NCBI GenBank assembly: GCA_036376275.1
Contig: DASVAP010000258.1
Span: 1-64,000, forward strand
Direction of reading: 5' to 3'
Length of the DNA: 64,000 bases
Source of the DNA: JABFRZ01 sp036376275
GTDB taxonomy: Bacteria; Planctomycetota; UBA1135; GCA-002686595
The number at the start of each line of letters is the position of its first letter. The first letter of the stretch is position 1. The notes beneath the pieces are model-generated. The model was not told where the DNA came from, did not search any database, and saw only the letters and a list, made by a program, of their open reading frames with translations. Shown piece after piece: positions 42,000 to 52,563 of the stretch. Made by a program: the position numbers and the translations under genes.

Positions 42000-42100
42000 C
42001 GAGCGCCAGATCGCCCACGCTCGCGGGTGGCCGCGCGCCGCACGGCCGCCTCCGACAGGGGTAGAGTTCGAGGCCCGGGCCGCCGCCCAGGGCGGAAGGA

Positions 42101-42166
42101 ATGACCCGGGTCCCCGAACAGCCCAGGCCCACGCTCAGCGCGTCCCGGCCCGAGGGTGTGCCGTGA
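42101..42166 (+). CDS. Possible 21-residue leader peptide coupled to the kinase gene
   Basis: An ATG at 42101, directly preceded by GGAAGGA, opens a 22-codon frame (start MTRVPEQPRPTLSASRPEGV) that ends in TGA 42164-42166. That stop overlaps the GTG start of the kinase (GTGA). The arrangement would let ribosomes reinitiate on the kinase, which itself lacks a good Shine-Dalgarno sequence. The peptide has no recognised family. Confidence 0.4.
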   Translation: MTRVPEQPRPTLSASRPEGVP

Positions 42167-44811
42167 ACGCCCCCGGCAAGCCCGATCTCGAGGTCCCCGG
42201 CTACTCGATCCAGCGCAAGATCGACGAGGGCGGGATGGGCGAGGTCCACGAGGCCTGGCAGGAGGGGTCCGTCCGCCGGCGCGTGGCGATCAAGCTGGTC
42301 AAGCGCGGGATGGACAGCGACGAGGTGCTGGCGCGCTTCGAGGCCGAGCGCTCGGCCCTGGCGCTCATGAACCACGCGCACATCGCCCAGGTCTACGCGG
42401 CCGGGACGACGGCCAGCGGGCGCCCCTACTTCGTGATGGAGTACGTCGAGGGCGTGCCCATCACGACCTACTGCGATCGCGAGGGACTGGGGCTCGACGA
42501 GCGCATCGTGCTCTTCCTGCAGGTGTGCGAGGGCGTCCACCACGCGCACCAGAAGGGCATCATCCACCGCGACATCAAGGCCTCCAACGTGCTGGTTCAG
42601 GTGGCGGACGGGCGCGCCACGCCCAAGATCATCGACTTCGGGCTGGCCAAGGTGCTGTCGCAGGACACCGAGGACCTGGGGCTGACCCAGGCCGGATCGC
42701 TGCTCGGAACGCCGGAGTACATGAGCCCCGAGCAGCTCGAGCTCGAGGGCACCAGCGTGGACACGCGCACCGACGTGTATGCGCTCGGCGTGCTCCTGTT
42801 CGAGCTCCTGGTCGGAGCGCGCCCCTTCGACGCGCGCCTGATCCTCGAGGAGGGCCTGTTCGAGTTCCGCCGGCGGGTGCTCGAGGTGGACGCGCCCCCG
42901 CCCAGCTCGATGGCGAGCGCGGAGGCAGCCCTGGTGCGTGGCTCGAGCGCGCTGCAGCTCGCGCGCACGCTGCGCGGCGAGCTCGACTGGATCGTCGGAC
43001 GCGCGCTCGAGAAGCACCCCGACCGGCGCTACGCCTCGGTCTCGGAGTTCGCCGCCGACCTGCGGCGCCACCAGGTCGACGAGCCGGTGCTGGCGAGCCC
43101 GCCCAGCCGCGCCTACCGGATCGAGAAGTTCGTGCGTCGCCACAAGCTGGCCGTGGGCAGCGCGCTTGCGCTGCTCGTCGCCCTGGGCGCCGGGATCGCC
43201 GGCACGAGCCTCGCTCTCGTGCGGGCCGTGCAGGCCGAGGGTCTGGCGAGCCGCGAGGCGGAGCGCGCGAACCAGGAGGCGCGCGCGGCGCGTCAGGCCG
43301 AGGAGCTGGCCAGCAGCGCCGCGGAGCGCGCCACGCGCGAGGCCAGCACGGCCCGCCGCACGACGGAGTTCCTGACCGGGCTGTTCGAGGTCGTGGACCC
43401 GGGCGAGGCGCGCGGCAACACGATCACGGCGCGCGAGATCCTCGATCGCGGCGCGAAGCGCATCGACGCCGAGCTGCGCGAGGAGCCCGAGGTCCGCGCC
43501 AGCCTGCTGGGCACGATGGGCGTGGTCTACTCGCGTCTCGGGCTCTACCCGGTGGCCCTGCCGCTCCTGCGCGGGGCCGTGGAGGAGCGACAGCGCATCC
43601 AGGACGACGAGCTGCGCCTGGCGGAGAGTCGCAACGCGCTGGGCGAGACCCTGCGCCTGGCGGCCGACTTCGAGGGCGCCGAGCGCGAGCTGCGCGCCGC
43701 GCTCGAGGTCCGCCGGCGCCTGCTCGGGGCCGATCCCGCCGTGGCCGCGAGCCTCCACGACCTCGGCACCGTTCTGGCCGACCGCGGGCAGCACGCCGAG
43801 GCCACCGCGCTGCTCGAGGAGGCCCTGGCGCTCCGCCAGCGCTTCCTCGGCCGGCACCCCGCCGTGGCCGCGAGCCAGAACGAGCTGGCGTTCGCGCGTT
43901 ACGACCAGGGCGAGACCGAAGGCGTCGAGGAGCTGCTGCGCGAGGCGCTGGCGCTGCGCCTCGAGCTGCTCGGCACGCATCCTGCCAGCGCGGAGTCCCT
44001 GAACAACCTGGGCACCTTCCTCTACGAGGCCGAGCGCCAGGACGAGGCGATCCCGCTCCTGCGTCGCTCGCTCGAGATGAAGCGCGAGCTCTTCGGCGAC
44101 GCGCATCCCGACGTCGCGCTGACCCTCAACAACCTGGCCTTCGCCCTGCACGATGCCGGGGACCTCGACGGCGCGGAGGAGCTCTATCGCGCGGCCGTCG
44201 AGCAGCAGCGCGCGTTGCTCGGTGGCGCGCACCCGAGCCTGGGCCAGGCCCTCAACAACCTGGCCTTCCTGCTGCACGACCGCGGCGACTACGAGGGCGC
44301 GCGCACCTGCTTCTTCGAGGCCGTGAGCGTCTATCGCAGCGCCCTGGGCGACGAGAATCCCAGCACGAGCGATGCCTTCGACAACGCCGAGGGCTTGCTG
44401 ACGCGGGTCCTCGCGCGCCGCGAGCTGGAGCTCGGGGCGGCCCATCCCGACACGCTGGGCGTGCGCATCGATCGCGCCGAGCTGCTGCGCGTCGCCGGGC
44501 GCGCCGAGGAGGCCCGCGCGCTGGCCGAGGAGCTGTGGCTCGGGCTCGCGGGCAGCGAGGCGGCGGACGCCGTACAGCTCGCCCGCGCGCAGATCGTCCT
44601 GGGGGCCGCGCTGGGTGATCTGGGGGACCTGGAGCCGGCGATGGAGCTGCTCGAGGACGGTCTCGCGGGACTCCTCGAGGTTCAGGGAGCCGCGGCACCG
44701 GAGGCGCAGCAGGCCGCGTTGCTCCTGATCGGCGTGTTCGAGCGCGCGGACCGGCCCGAGGACGCTCGTCGCGTCGCCGTGGCGTCGGCCTTGTCCACGC
44801 CGCAACGCTGA
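42163..44811 (+). CDS. Membrane Ser/Thr protein kinase with TPR repeats
   Basis: 882 residues, GTG start. The kinase domain (about 14-300) has GGMGEV in the glycine loop, K44, HRDIKASN (135-142) and DFG (158-160), so it should be active. A membrane helix (about 329-352) and a short coiled coil lead into at least eight tetratricopeptide repeats (about 400-870) of the NLG/LNNLA type. Kinase-TPR proteins of this layout are abundant in planctomycetes and acidobacteria, where TPRs probably bind partners outside the membrane. It is followed 66 bp later by an exported beta-rich protein. Confidence 0.92.
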   Translation: MNAPGKPDLEVPGYSIQRKIDEGGMGEVHEAWQEGSVRRRVAIKLVKRGMDSDEVLARFEAERSALALMNHAHIAQVYAAGTTASGRPYFVMEYVEGVPITTYCDREGLGLDERIVLFLQVCEGVHHAHQKGIIHRDIKASNVLVQVADGRATPKIIDFGLAKVLSQDTEDLGLTQAGSLLGTPEYMSPEQLELEGTSVDTRTDVYALGVLLFELLVGARPFDARLILEEGLFEFRRRVLEVDAPPPSSMASAEAALVRGSSALQLARTLRGELDWIVGRALEKHPDRRYASVSEFAADLRRHQVDEPVLASPPSRAYRIEKFVRRHKLAVGSALALLVALGAGIAGTSLALVRAVQAEGLASREAERANQEARAARQAEELASSAAERATREASTARRTTEFLTGLFEVVDPGEARGNTITAREILDRGAKRIDAELREEPEVRASLLGTMGVVYSRLGLYPVALPLLRGAVEERQRIQDDELRLAESRNALGETLRLAADFEGAERELRAALEVRRRLLGADPAVAASLHDLGTVLADRGQHAEATALLEEALALRQRFLGRHPAVAASQNELAFARYDQGETEGVEELLREALALRLELLGTHPASAESLNNLGTFLYEAERQDEAIPLLRRSLEMKRELFGDAHPDVALTLNNLAFALHDAGDLDGAEELYRAAVEQQRALLGGAHPSLGQALNNLAFLLHDRGDYEGARTCFFEAVSVYRSALGDENPSTSDAFDNAEGLLTRVLARRELELGAAHPDTLGVRIDRAELLRVAGRAEEARALAEELWLGLAGSEAADAVQLARAQIVLGAALGDLGDLEPAMELLEDGLAGLLEVQGAAAPEAQQAALLLIGVFERADRPEDARRVAVASALSTPQR

Positions 44812-44877
44812 GAGGGGGATATAGATCCCTAGAGTCGCGGGCCAGACGCGGTCCGCCCGGAACGAGGTCCCTGGGTC

Positions 44878-46800
44878 ATGCGCCACAACCGCGGCAAGCT
44901 CCTTTTCTTCCTGCTCGGCTCCTGCCTGATCACGACGCGGCCCTGGGCCCAGGACGCGCGCGTCGTGTGCGCCAACGCCTCGAACGGCAGGATCCTCGAG
45001 ATCACCTTCGATCCCCCCGGCAGCACCGTGCTGAACACGGACGCCGGGAGCCGCGTCGGGCTCCAGTCCCTGGTCTTCCGCGACGATGGCGCGTCCGGGG
45101 TGCAGATCCTCGCCGCCGACCGACAGGCCGGGCAGGTGCTCTTCTACTCCGGGGGGCGGGGCGCGGGCGCGGTCCTGCTGGACGGGCGCACGCCCGGGCA
45201 ACCGCCCTATCCGGACGGACTGTCGCTCGACGCCCAGGACAACCTCTTCGGCACGAGCTCGGCCGCGGGCGTCGGCGCGGACAAGGACGCACGCGTGTGG
45301 GTCCTGCGCCGGGTGCCGGGGTGCGCGAGCGGGTGCCTGCCGGGCGGGTACGCGAGCGCGCTCGGCCGGCTGGACGACACGGTCCAGATCACGCTCTCGA
45401 TCGGCGGCGTCCCGACCGTGCGGACCGTGGAGCTCCTGGAGGAGTCGCGCGTCGTGCCCTTCGACGCCGGCGTCCTGCAGGCCGGCGACCTGCTGGTCCT
45501 GGCCAGCGATCCTCCCGCGCTCCTGCGCTATCGCGCCGCGGACGTGAGCGCCTTCCTGCAGACCCTCGCCCAGGGTGGAGCGCCGGCCGAGCTCGCGCCC
45601 GAGGTCCTGATCCACCCCGCGGAGGCAGACGTGGCGTCCGAGCGACGCTTCCCCCCGGGCGCCCAGCCCAACGGCATGGACCTGACGCCGCAGGGTCACC
45701 TGCTGATCGCCTCGGGCGACGGCCTGATCCTGAACTACCGTCCGGACGGCACGCGCCTCACGAGCCCGGGCGGCTTCGTCGACTTCGCCACGGGCCTGGG
45801 TCAGGGCAAGTTCAAGCTCGCGATCGGGCTCCAGTCCGCGGCCTACCGCGCCTTCGTGAGCGATCGCAACGGCGGCGAGGTCCTGCGCTTCCGCATCGAG
45901 GAGGACGGCACCGGAACGCTCGACGGCGTCGTGTCCGACCCCGAGTTCCCGGTCGGCATCGCGACGACCACGGCCAGCGTCGTCCCGACCCCCGCGGGTC
46001 TCGGCGTCACGATCCGTCCGACGAACCTGATGCAGACCACGATCGAGAACGTCCTCGTCGCGGGCGCGACGGGAGTCTCGGTGCTGCTGTTCGAGGACCC
46101 GCGCGAGAGCGAGGTGGCGACGCCGCCGAACCAGCCCCTGCACCGCTCGCTGCGCCTGAGCGAGATCCGCGCCGATCTGCCTCCGGACGCCGAGATCCCG
46201 GCCTACGTGCGCGCCTTCCGCAAGGACGATCCGGTCCTCGGCCCGCCCACGTTCTTGCTGCTCGTCGCGGACACCAGCGTGGACGTCCGCGGCGTCCTCG
46301 CCCACGTCATCGACGAGGGCCTGATCCTCGGCTACCAGCCCGACTGCTTCGACCCGGACCTCACCCGGCAGCCGCGCCTCTTCTGGGTGCCGTCGCCCGA
46401 CGAGCCGTCCAGCCTCGAGAGCCCGGTCTTCAGCGACGTCTCGAACAGCTGCGGCACCACGCGTGGCATGACGCGCTACTGGTCGCTGTTCCTGGCGAGC
46501 GCGCGGGACACCCGTCCGACCGCGACCATCGTGCAGGAGAAGCTCGCGGCCCTGGGGACCGTGCTCGACCGCGCGAGCTGCATGGACCGGCGCCTGCAGA
46601 AGAGCCTGCAGCGCACGCTGGACGGCGCCCTGCGCAGCTACTCGCGCGGCCGGATCGCCGCGACGATCGACGAGGTGCGCCTGTTCTCGTCGCTGGTCCA
46701 GGGCTCGCCGGCGGCCTTCTCCGCGTGCACGGTGAACGAGGGCGGCGAGCTGCGCGCGCGCGCGGAGTCGGCCGTGTTCCTGCTGCAGAAGCTGCTCTGA
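44878..46800 (+). CDS. Exported beta-propeller-like protein of unknown function
   Basis: 640 residues with a signal peptide (about 1-24, LLFFLLGSCLITTRPWAQ). The region to about 380 contains NHL/SMP-30-like propeller segments (YPDGLSLDAQDNLFGTS, PNGMDLTPQGHLLIASGDGL, AYRAFVSDRNGGEVLRFRI). The C-terminal 230 residues are unassigned and end in helical sequence with several cysteines (SNSCGTTRG, RASCMDRRLQ, FSACTVNEGG). No enzyme signature was seen. It lies just downstream of the kinase-TPR gene and could be co-transcribed with it. Confidence 0.68.
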   Translation: MRHNRGKLLFFLLGSCLITTRPWAQDARVVCANASNGRILEITFDPPGSTVLNTDAGSRVGLQSLVFRDDGASGVQILAADRQAGQVLFYSGGRGAGAVLLDGRTPGQPPYPDGLSLDAQDNLFGTSSAAGVGADKDARVWVLRRVPGCASGCLPGGYASALGRLDDTVQITLSIGGVPTVRTVELLEESRVVPFDAGVLQAGDLLVLASDPPALLRYRAADVSAFLQTLAQGGAPAELAPEVLIHPAEADVASERRFPPGAQPNGMDLTPQGHLLIASGDGLILNYRPDGTRLTSPGGFVDFATGLGQGKFKLAIGLQSAAYRAFVSDRNGGEVLRFRIEEDGTGTLDGVVSDPEFPVGIATTTASVVPTPAGLGVTIRPTNLMQTTIENVLVAGATGVSVLLFEDPRESEVATPPNQPLHRSLRLSEIRADLPPDAEIPAYVRAFRKDDPVLGPPTFLLLVADTSVDVRGVLAHVIDEGLILGYQPDCFDPDLTRQPRLFWVPSPDEPSSLESPVFSDVSNSCGTTRGMTRYWSLFLASARDTRPTATIVQEKLAALGTVLDRASCMDRRLQKSLQRTLDGALRSYSRGRIAATIDEVRLFSSLVQGSPAAFSACTVNEGGELRARAESAVFLLQKLL

Positions 46801-47155
46801 ACCGCGGCGGGATCCGTCCGCACACGGGGCCGTGCAAGGATTCTGCATGGCTCGCGGGAAGAGGACCGTGAGCCGGACGCCTGCACCGCTCGCCCCGTGT
46901 GCCTGCTCGCTGCAGGGCACCCGAGCGCGCGCGGGAGCGCACGCGAAGTAGCCCCGCTCGAGCGCACGGTAACGACTCCGGCGCGCATCACGTGGGGCGA
47001 CGGCCCGCTGCGCTCCCGGCGCCCGCTCCGGTAGCAGCGAGAGTTTCGCCGGATTCCGTGCACCCGCCTCGCCTCCTTCCCCATGAGCCCCTTGTCGGCC
47101 CGGGAGCGGGCCTCCCCACCGGACAACGGACCCCAGTCAGGAACGAGGAAGAGTC
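46801..47155. other. Intergenic region without recognised gene
   Basis: No protein-like frame, RNA gene or strong terminator was recognised. The final 30 bases carry the purine-rich leader (GAACGAGGAAGAGTC) of the next gene. Confidence 0.4.
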
Positions 47156-48103
47156 ATGAAGAAGGCGATCGAGAAGCACGGGATGGAAATCGGGATGAAG
47201 ATGGCGGCGAGTGCCGGGCTGCTCCTGGCCCTCGGCGGCCTGGGCTCGGCCCAGCACACGAGTGACGGGCGCGGCGGACAGGAGCTCGTGCGGGGCTCGC
47301 TCGAGAACGACCTGCGCCCGGGGCTCCTGAACCTGCGCGTGATGCTGCGGGGTGAGTTCGACCCGCAGGCCCTGATCCCGGTCGCGGACGACTTCGACAA
47401 GCTGCTGGTCCTCTCCGGCGGCGGCGTCCGGGCCGGCGCGGCGATCGAGCTCCTGCGCCTGGACACCCGCGGGCACGGCGCCATGGGCGGCGCGGTGATC
47501 AGCGGCTTCTTCGGCCAGAACGGCGAGTACGTGGTCGAGCTGCCGAAGGAACTGGACCTGCGCGGCCTCGGCGCCCGCGGAGCGCAGTTCTCCGGACGTC
47601 TCGTGACCGAGGTCGTCGACCTGGACGAGGCCGTCGCAGAGGCCTACGCGACCTGGATCAAGCTGGGCGAGATCGCTGCTCCGCAGGGGACCGGTCCGGG
47701 CGGAATGCACGGGCTCCAGCGTCCCTCGCGGGGTGCCGGCGCGGGCCTGCGCGCCCCGGCGCCCACCAAGATGGTCACCCGCTCGGTCGACCTGGGCGAG
47801 GAGGCCGAGGCCGGCAGCATCACCTTCGAGAAGATCGGGAAGATCGCCCGGCCCCAGGCGGCCGGCTCCGCCGGGAGCAAGCACGAGCTGAAGCGCCCGG
47901 CGAAGGGCAAGGGCTCGGCCGCGCAGGCGGACGCCCCCACCCGCACGGTGACCCGCTCGGTCGACCTGGGCGTGGCTGCCCAGCCCGAGGCCGGCATCAC
48001 CTTCGAGAAGATCGGGAAGATCGCCCGGCCGCAGGCGGCCGGCAGCCCCGGCTCGAAGATCGACCTGCGCCGGGTGGTGCGCCGCGGCGGTCACACTCGC
48101 TGA
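47156..48103 (+). CDS. Exported protein with internal KIGKIARPQAAGS repeats
   Basis: 315 residues. GAGGAAGAG sits just before the ATG and supports the start. A signal peptide (about 1-32, ending LGGLGSAQ) is followed by an unassigned domain (about 40-170; LNLRVMLRGEFDPQALIPVA, GRLVTEVVDLDEAVAEAYAT). The C-terminal half carries three related segments: WIKLGEIAAPQGTG, FEKIGKIARPQAAGSAGS and FEKIGKIARPQAAGSPGS, the last two preceded by VTRSVDLG. The tail is strongly basic. No family is known to me. It is followed by a strong terminator, so it is the end of a unit. Confidence 0.68.
   Translation: MKKAIEKHGMEIGMKMAASAGLLLALGGLGSAQHTSDGRGGQELVRGSLENDLRPGLLNLRVMLRGEFDPQALIPVADDFDKLLVLSGGGVRAGAAIELLRLDTRGHGAMGGAVISGFFGQNGEYVVELPKELDLRGLGARGAQFSGRLVTEVVDLDEAVAEAYATWIKLGEIAAPQGTGPGGMHGLQRPSRGAGAGLRAPAPTKMVTRSVDLGEEAEAGSITFEKIGKIARPQAAGSAGSKHELKRPAKGKGSAAQADAPTRTVTRSVDLGVAAQPEAGITFEKIGKIARPQAAGSPGSKIDLRRVVRRGGHTR
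47773..48060 (+). repeat. Two near-identical ~110-bp direct repeats within a gene
   Basis: Segments 47773-47880 and 47947-48060 both encode VTRSVDLG, then FEKIGKIARPQAAGS. They share long identical DNA runs such as TTCGAGAAGATCGGGAAGAT. A diverged third unit precedes them around 47650-47720. This is recent internal duplication. Confidence 0.75.
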
Positions 48104-48155
48104 GACACCACGGCCAATGAGGACAGGGGGCTGAACGCCCCCGACGAGGAGGGGG

Positions 48156-48195
48156 ACCCGCCCCTGGCAGCCGAGCCAGGGGCGGGTTCGTTTCA
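48156..48195 (+). terminator. Rho-independent terminator
   Basis: ACCCGCCCCTGGC-AGCCGA-GCCAGGGGCGGGT is a perfect 13-bp stem with a six-base loop, followed by a T-rich stretch TCGTTTCATT. It ends the exported-repeat-protein gene and also lies before the end of the convergent coiled-coil gene. Confidence 0.85.
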
Positions 48196-48247
48196 TTCGG
48201 GGTCGCCCGGCCGCCCGGCGCTCCGCGGCGCGATTCCAGGACGGACC

Positions 48248-49093
48248 CTAGCGTGCCGCCAGGGTCTCGCCCTCGTAACGGCGTCGGATGCGCCGGGTGA
48301 TGCTGGCGAGGAGATGCGCGACCAGCGCGGCGACCACCAGCGGCAGGGCGAAGGAGAGCAGGTCGTAGGCGCCGGCCGAGAGCCCGGTCCGGCCCTCGCC
48401 CGTGAAGCGGTGCAGGTTGGACTCGACCCGCGTGGTGGTGTAGCGCTGGGTCAGCCACCACGCCGCCGCCATCGCGGCCAGCGCCGGCAGGCGCAGGTAG
48501 ACCTTGCGCGTGAGCTCGTCCCCGAGGAGCGTGCCGAAGGCGCGCAGCTCCCCCCACAGGGTGCGCAGGGCTGGAGGCAGCGGGTCGTTGCCGTGGGGCG
48601 CCAGCAGGGCGGTGCGCTGCCGCTCGGCCTGCACGCGCGCCGCCCGGGCCGCCAGCAGACGCTCGCGATCGGCCGCCGGCAGCCGCTCGAGGGCCTCGCC
48701 GTCCTCGGCCACCTGCTGTCCAAGCTCGCGCTGCCGGGCCGGCAGGGCCCGGCGAGCGCCCCCGGCCTCGTCGCGCAGCACCATCCGGTCCAGGATCCCG
48801 CGCACGACGATCAGCCCGCGGCCCAGGGCCGAGCCGGTGGCCCGGAAGTCGCGTCGATCGGCCTCGAGCGAGCTCACCAGGCGCTCGGTCAGGACGCGCG
48901 CGCGCTCCTCCAGCTCGGCCACGCCCGCCAGGGCCGCCGCCACGGGCCCGGTGGGGGTCGGCCCGGGCTCGGCGCTGGCCGTGCGGAAGAGGCGCCCGGC
49001 CTGGGCCAGGGCCGCGGACTCCTCCTTGCGCAGGCGCCGGAGGCGAAGGTCGAGGGCCACGCTCGCCTGGAGGACCTGGAGACGCCGGAGCAT
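48248..49093 (-). CDS. Coiled-coil membrane protein of unknown function
   Basis: 281 residues. The first 185 are helical and charged (VALDLRLRRLRKEESAALAQ, RARVLTERLVSSLEADRRDF), with coiled-coil character. Two hydrophobic segments near the end (about 198-215, LPALAAMAAAWWLT, and 243-262, LLSFALPLVVAALVAHLLAS) anchor the C-terminus in the membrane. No family was recognised. It stands alone, 94 bp downstream of the cystathionine beta-synthase gene in the same direction. Confidence 0.6.
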   Translation of the reverse strand: MLRRLQVLQASVALDLRLRRLRKEESAALAQAGRLFRTASAEPGPTPTGPVAAALAGVAELEERARVLTERLVSSLEADRRDFRATGSALGRGLIVVRGILDRMVLRDEAGGARRALPARQRELGQQVAEDGEALERLPAADRERLLAARAARVQAERQRTALLAPHGNDPLPPALRTLWGELRAFGTLLGDELTRKVYLRLPALAAMAAAWWLTQRYTTTRVESNLHRFTGEGRTGLSAGAYDLLSFALPLVVAALVAHLLASITRRIRRRYEGETLAAR

Positions 49094-49187
49094 GCCGCTC
49101 TTCTTGGGAGGGCCACCCGCCCCCTTGCAGCCCGGCGGAGCGGCCTCGGGAGCCGCCGACGCTGCGCCCTCAGCCCAGCGGATGGGC

Positions 49188-50567
<1,380 letters not shown>

Positions 50568-50893
50568 GGGTCGGGCTCCTGCGGGCTCGGGGCGTGAGGA
50601 CGAGAGCGCAGAGTCTCGCCTGCGCCCGCCGGACGGGCAACCTCCCGGGTGGGCCGTGTGCGAACTTGCGCTGGGGCGCGCTTCCCGCCGCTCGGCGCGC
50701 CGGATCCTCTACTGCTCGAACGCTTGTCAGCCGAGCAAGATTCTCCCGAGCGGTAGAAGATCAACGCGTCGGGCGAAGCCGGACGCCATCAGCAACCCTG
50801 CTGGAAACCGTCGGCCCTGCGAGGTCCCCGCGAGATCGACCGCGCCCCCTTGGGTTGCGGGTGTCCACCCGCGCAGGGACAATCGGACGCCGC
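50568..50893. other. Divergent intergenic region
   Basis: This space separates the cystathionine beta-synthase gene (minus) and the RNase HIII operon (plus) and must hold both promoters. No coding frame or RNA gene was recognised in it. Confidence 0.4.
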
Positions 50894-51772
50894 ATGCCGC
50901 AGGAGACCCTGGTGCTCGAGCTCTCGCCCGCCGAGCAGGCGCGGCTGGCGGCCGAGCTGAGCGGGCCGGAGTTCGAGACGCGCGCCGTGCCGCACGCGCG
51001 ACTCAGCGTGAAGGGCCAGGGCGTGGTGGCCACGCTCTACCGCTCGGGCAAGCTCGTCGTGCAGGGCAGCGAGGTGCAGGGTTTCGCCGCGCGCTACCTG
51101 GCCGGACGCGCGGCGGCGCCGGCGGCGGCGGCGAGCCTCCCGATCGCCGTCGGCGAGCGCACGCTGATCGGCAGCGACGAGGCCGGCAAGGGCGACTACT
51201 TCGGTCCGCTGGTGGTCGTGGCCGTGCGCGCCGACGCGCGCGAGCGCGCCGAGCTGGTGCGGGCCGGCGTGGCGGACTCCAAGACGCTCTCCGACGAGCG
51301 CGTCGGGATCCTCGCGCCGGCACTGGAGAAGCGTTACGCCTTCGCCTCCGAGGTGCTGATGCCGGTGGAGTACAACGCCGAGCACGCCCGCACCAGGAAC
51401 CTGAACCCGCTGCTGGCCGAGCTGCACGCGCGCTGCATCCGCAAGCTGGCCAGCCCGGGCGCGCTGGTGCTGGTCGACAAGTTCGCCGACGAGCGCCTGA
51501 TCGCCACGCGTCTCGCGGACCTCGCGCTGGAGCTGCACCAGCGCACCAAGGCCGAGCGCGAGCCGGTCGTGGCCGCGGCCTCGGTCATCGCCCGCAACCT
51601 GTTCCTCGAGGGCCTGAAGCGGCTCTCCGAGGAATCCGCGATCGACCTGCGCAAGGGCGCCGGCGAGCCCACCGACCGCTCCGCGCGCGAGTTCGTGCGC
51701 CTGCACGGGCGCGAGGCGCTCGGGCGCGTCGCCAAGCTGCACTTCAAGAACACCCAGAAGATCCGGGTGTGA
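50894..51772 (+). CDS. rnhC: Ribonuclease HIII
   Basis: 292 residues. The N-terminal substrate-binding extension (about 1-80, with SVKGQGVVATLYRSGKLVVQ) identifies the HIII type rather than HII. The catalytic domain has GSDEAGKGDYFGP with D95 and E96, ADSKTLSDERV, and LVDKFADERLI. The enzyme removes RNA from RNA-DNA hybrids. The frame is open upstream of the ATG but there it is a shadow. dapF begins two bases after its stop, so both are co-transcribed. Confidence 0.92.
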   Translation: MPQETLVLELSPAEQARLAAELSGPEFETRAVPHARLSVKGQGVVATLYRSGKLVVQGSEVQGFAARYLAGRAAAPAAAASLPIAVGERTLIGSDEAGKGDYFGPLVVVAVRADARERAELVRAGVADSKTLSDERVGILAPALEKRYAFASEVLMPVEYNAEHARTRNLNPLLAELHARCIRKLASPGALVLVDKFADERLIATRLADLALELHQRTKAEREPVVAAASVIARNLFLEGLKRLSEESAIDLRKGAGEPTDRSAREFVRLHGREALGRVAKLHFKNTQKIRV

Positions 51773-51774
51773 GC

Positions 51775-52563
51775 ATGAACCCCTCGCACGAGCCCGGAGT
51801 GCGCCTCTACTCCGCCGCCGGCAACCGCTTCGCGGTGCTCGACGCCTTCGAGCGCGAGCCCGAGCAGCCCGCCGAGCTCGCCGGCACGCTGTGCGCCCGC
51901 CACGGGCTCGACGGCCTGCTGGTCGGCGCGCGCCCGCGCGTCGGCGGCGACTGCCGCATGCTGGTCTACAACCGCGACGGCAGCCGCGCCGAGGCCTGCG
52001 GGAACGGGCTGCGCGCCCTGGCGCGCTGGGCCCTCGAGAGCGAGCACGCCGGCCACGAGCTCGTGATCGAGACCGACGCCGGTCCGCGGCGCGTCACCTG
52101 CTTCCTGCGCGGGCGCGAGGTCGTGGCGGCGCGGGCCGAGCTCGGCGTGCCGCGCCTCGTTGCGCGCGAGGAGCCTCTCGCGCTCGCCGCCGGCCCGCTC
52201 GCCGTGACCCTGGTCGACATGGGCAACCCGCACTGCATCGTCCTCGTGCACGACGTCGGGCGGGCCGAGGTGGCCACGCTGGGGGCCGAGATCGAGTGCC
52301 ACCCGCGCTTCCCGGCGCGCACGAACGTCTCCTTCGTCGAACCCGGCGGCGGGCGCCTGCTCGTGCGCACCTGGGAGCGTGGCGTGGGCGAGACGGCGGC
52401 CTGCGGGACGGGCGCCGGCGCCGCGGCCGTCGCGGCCATCGTCCTGGGCCACGCGCGCTCGCCGGTCGAGGTCGGGATGCGCGGCGGTCGCCTGCAGGTC
52501 GACTGGGACGGCACCGGCGTGCTGGCGCTCACCGGGCCGGTGGAAGCGTTGCGGATGGCGTGA
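51775..52563 (+). CDS. dapF: Diaminopimelate epimerase
   Basis: 262 residues. The two catalytic cysteines are present in EACGNGLRAL (C75) and TAACGTGAGA (C210). Other landmarks are GNRFAVLD at the start and MGNPHCIVLV mid-protein. It converts LL- to meso-diaminopimelate for lysine and peptidoglycan synthesis, another sign that this organism builds a murein wall. It is the second gene of the rnhC-dapF-M48 unit and overlaps the peptidase start by four bases (GTGA). Confidence 0.93.
   Translation: MNPSHEPGVRLYSAAGNRFAVLDAFEREPEQPAELAGTLCARHGLDGLLVGARPRVGGDCRMLVYNRDGSRAEACGNGLRALARWALESEHAGHELVIETDAGPRRVTCFLRGREVVAARAELGVPRLVAREEPLALAAGPLAVTLVDMGNPHCIVLVHDVGRAEVATLGAEIECHPRFPARTNVSFVEPGGGRLLVRTWERGVGETAACGTGAGAAAVAAIVLGHARSPVEVGMRGGRLQVDWDGTGVLALTGPVEALRMA

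Noticed and set aside
41875..46920. A 1681-codon minus-strand open frame
   Set aside because: It runs antisense through the transporter end, the kinase and the exported propeller gene. The minus-strand product is low-complexity, so it is not a gene.
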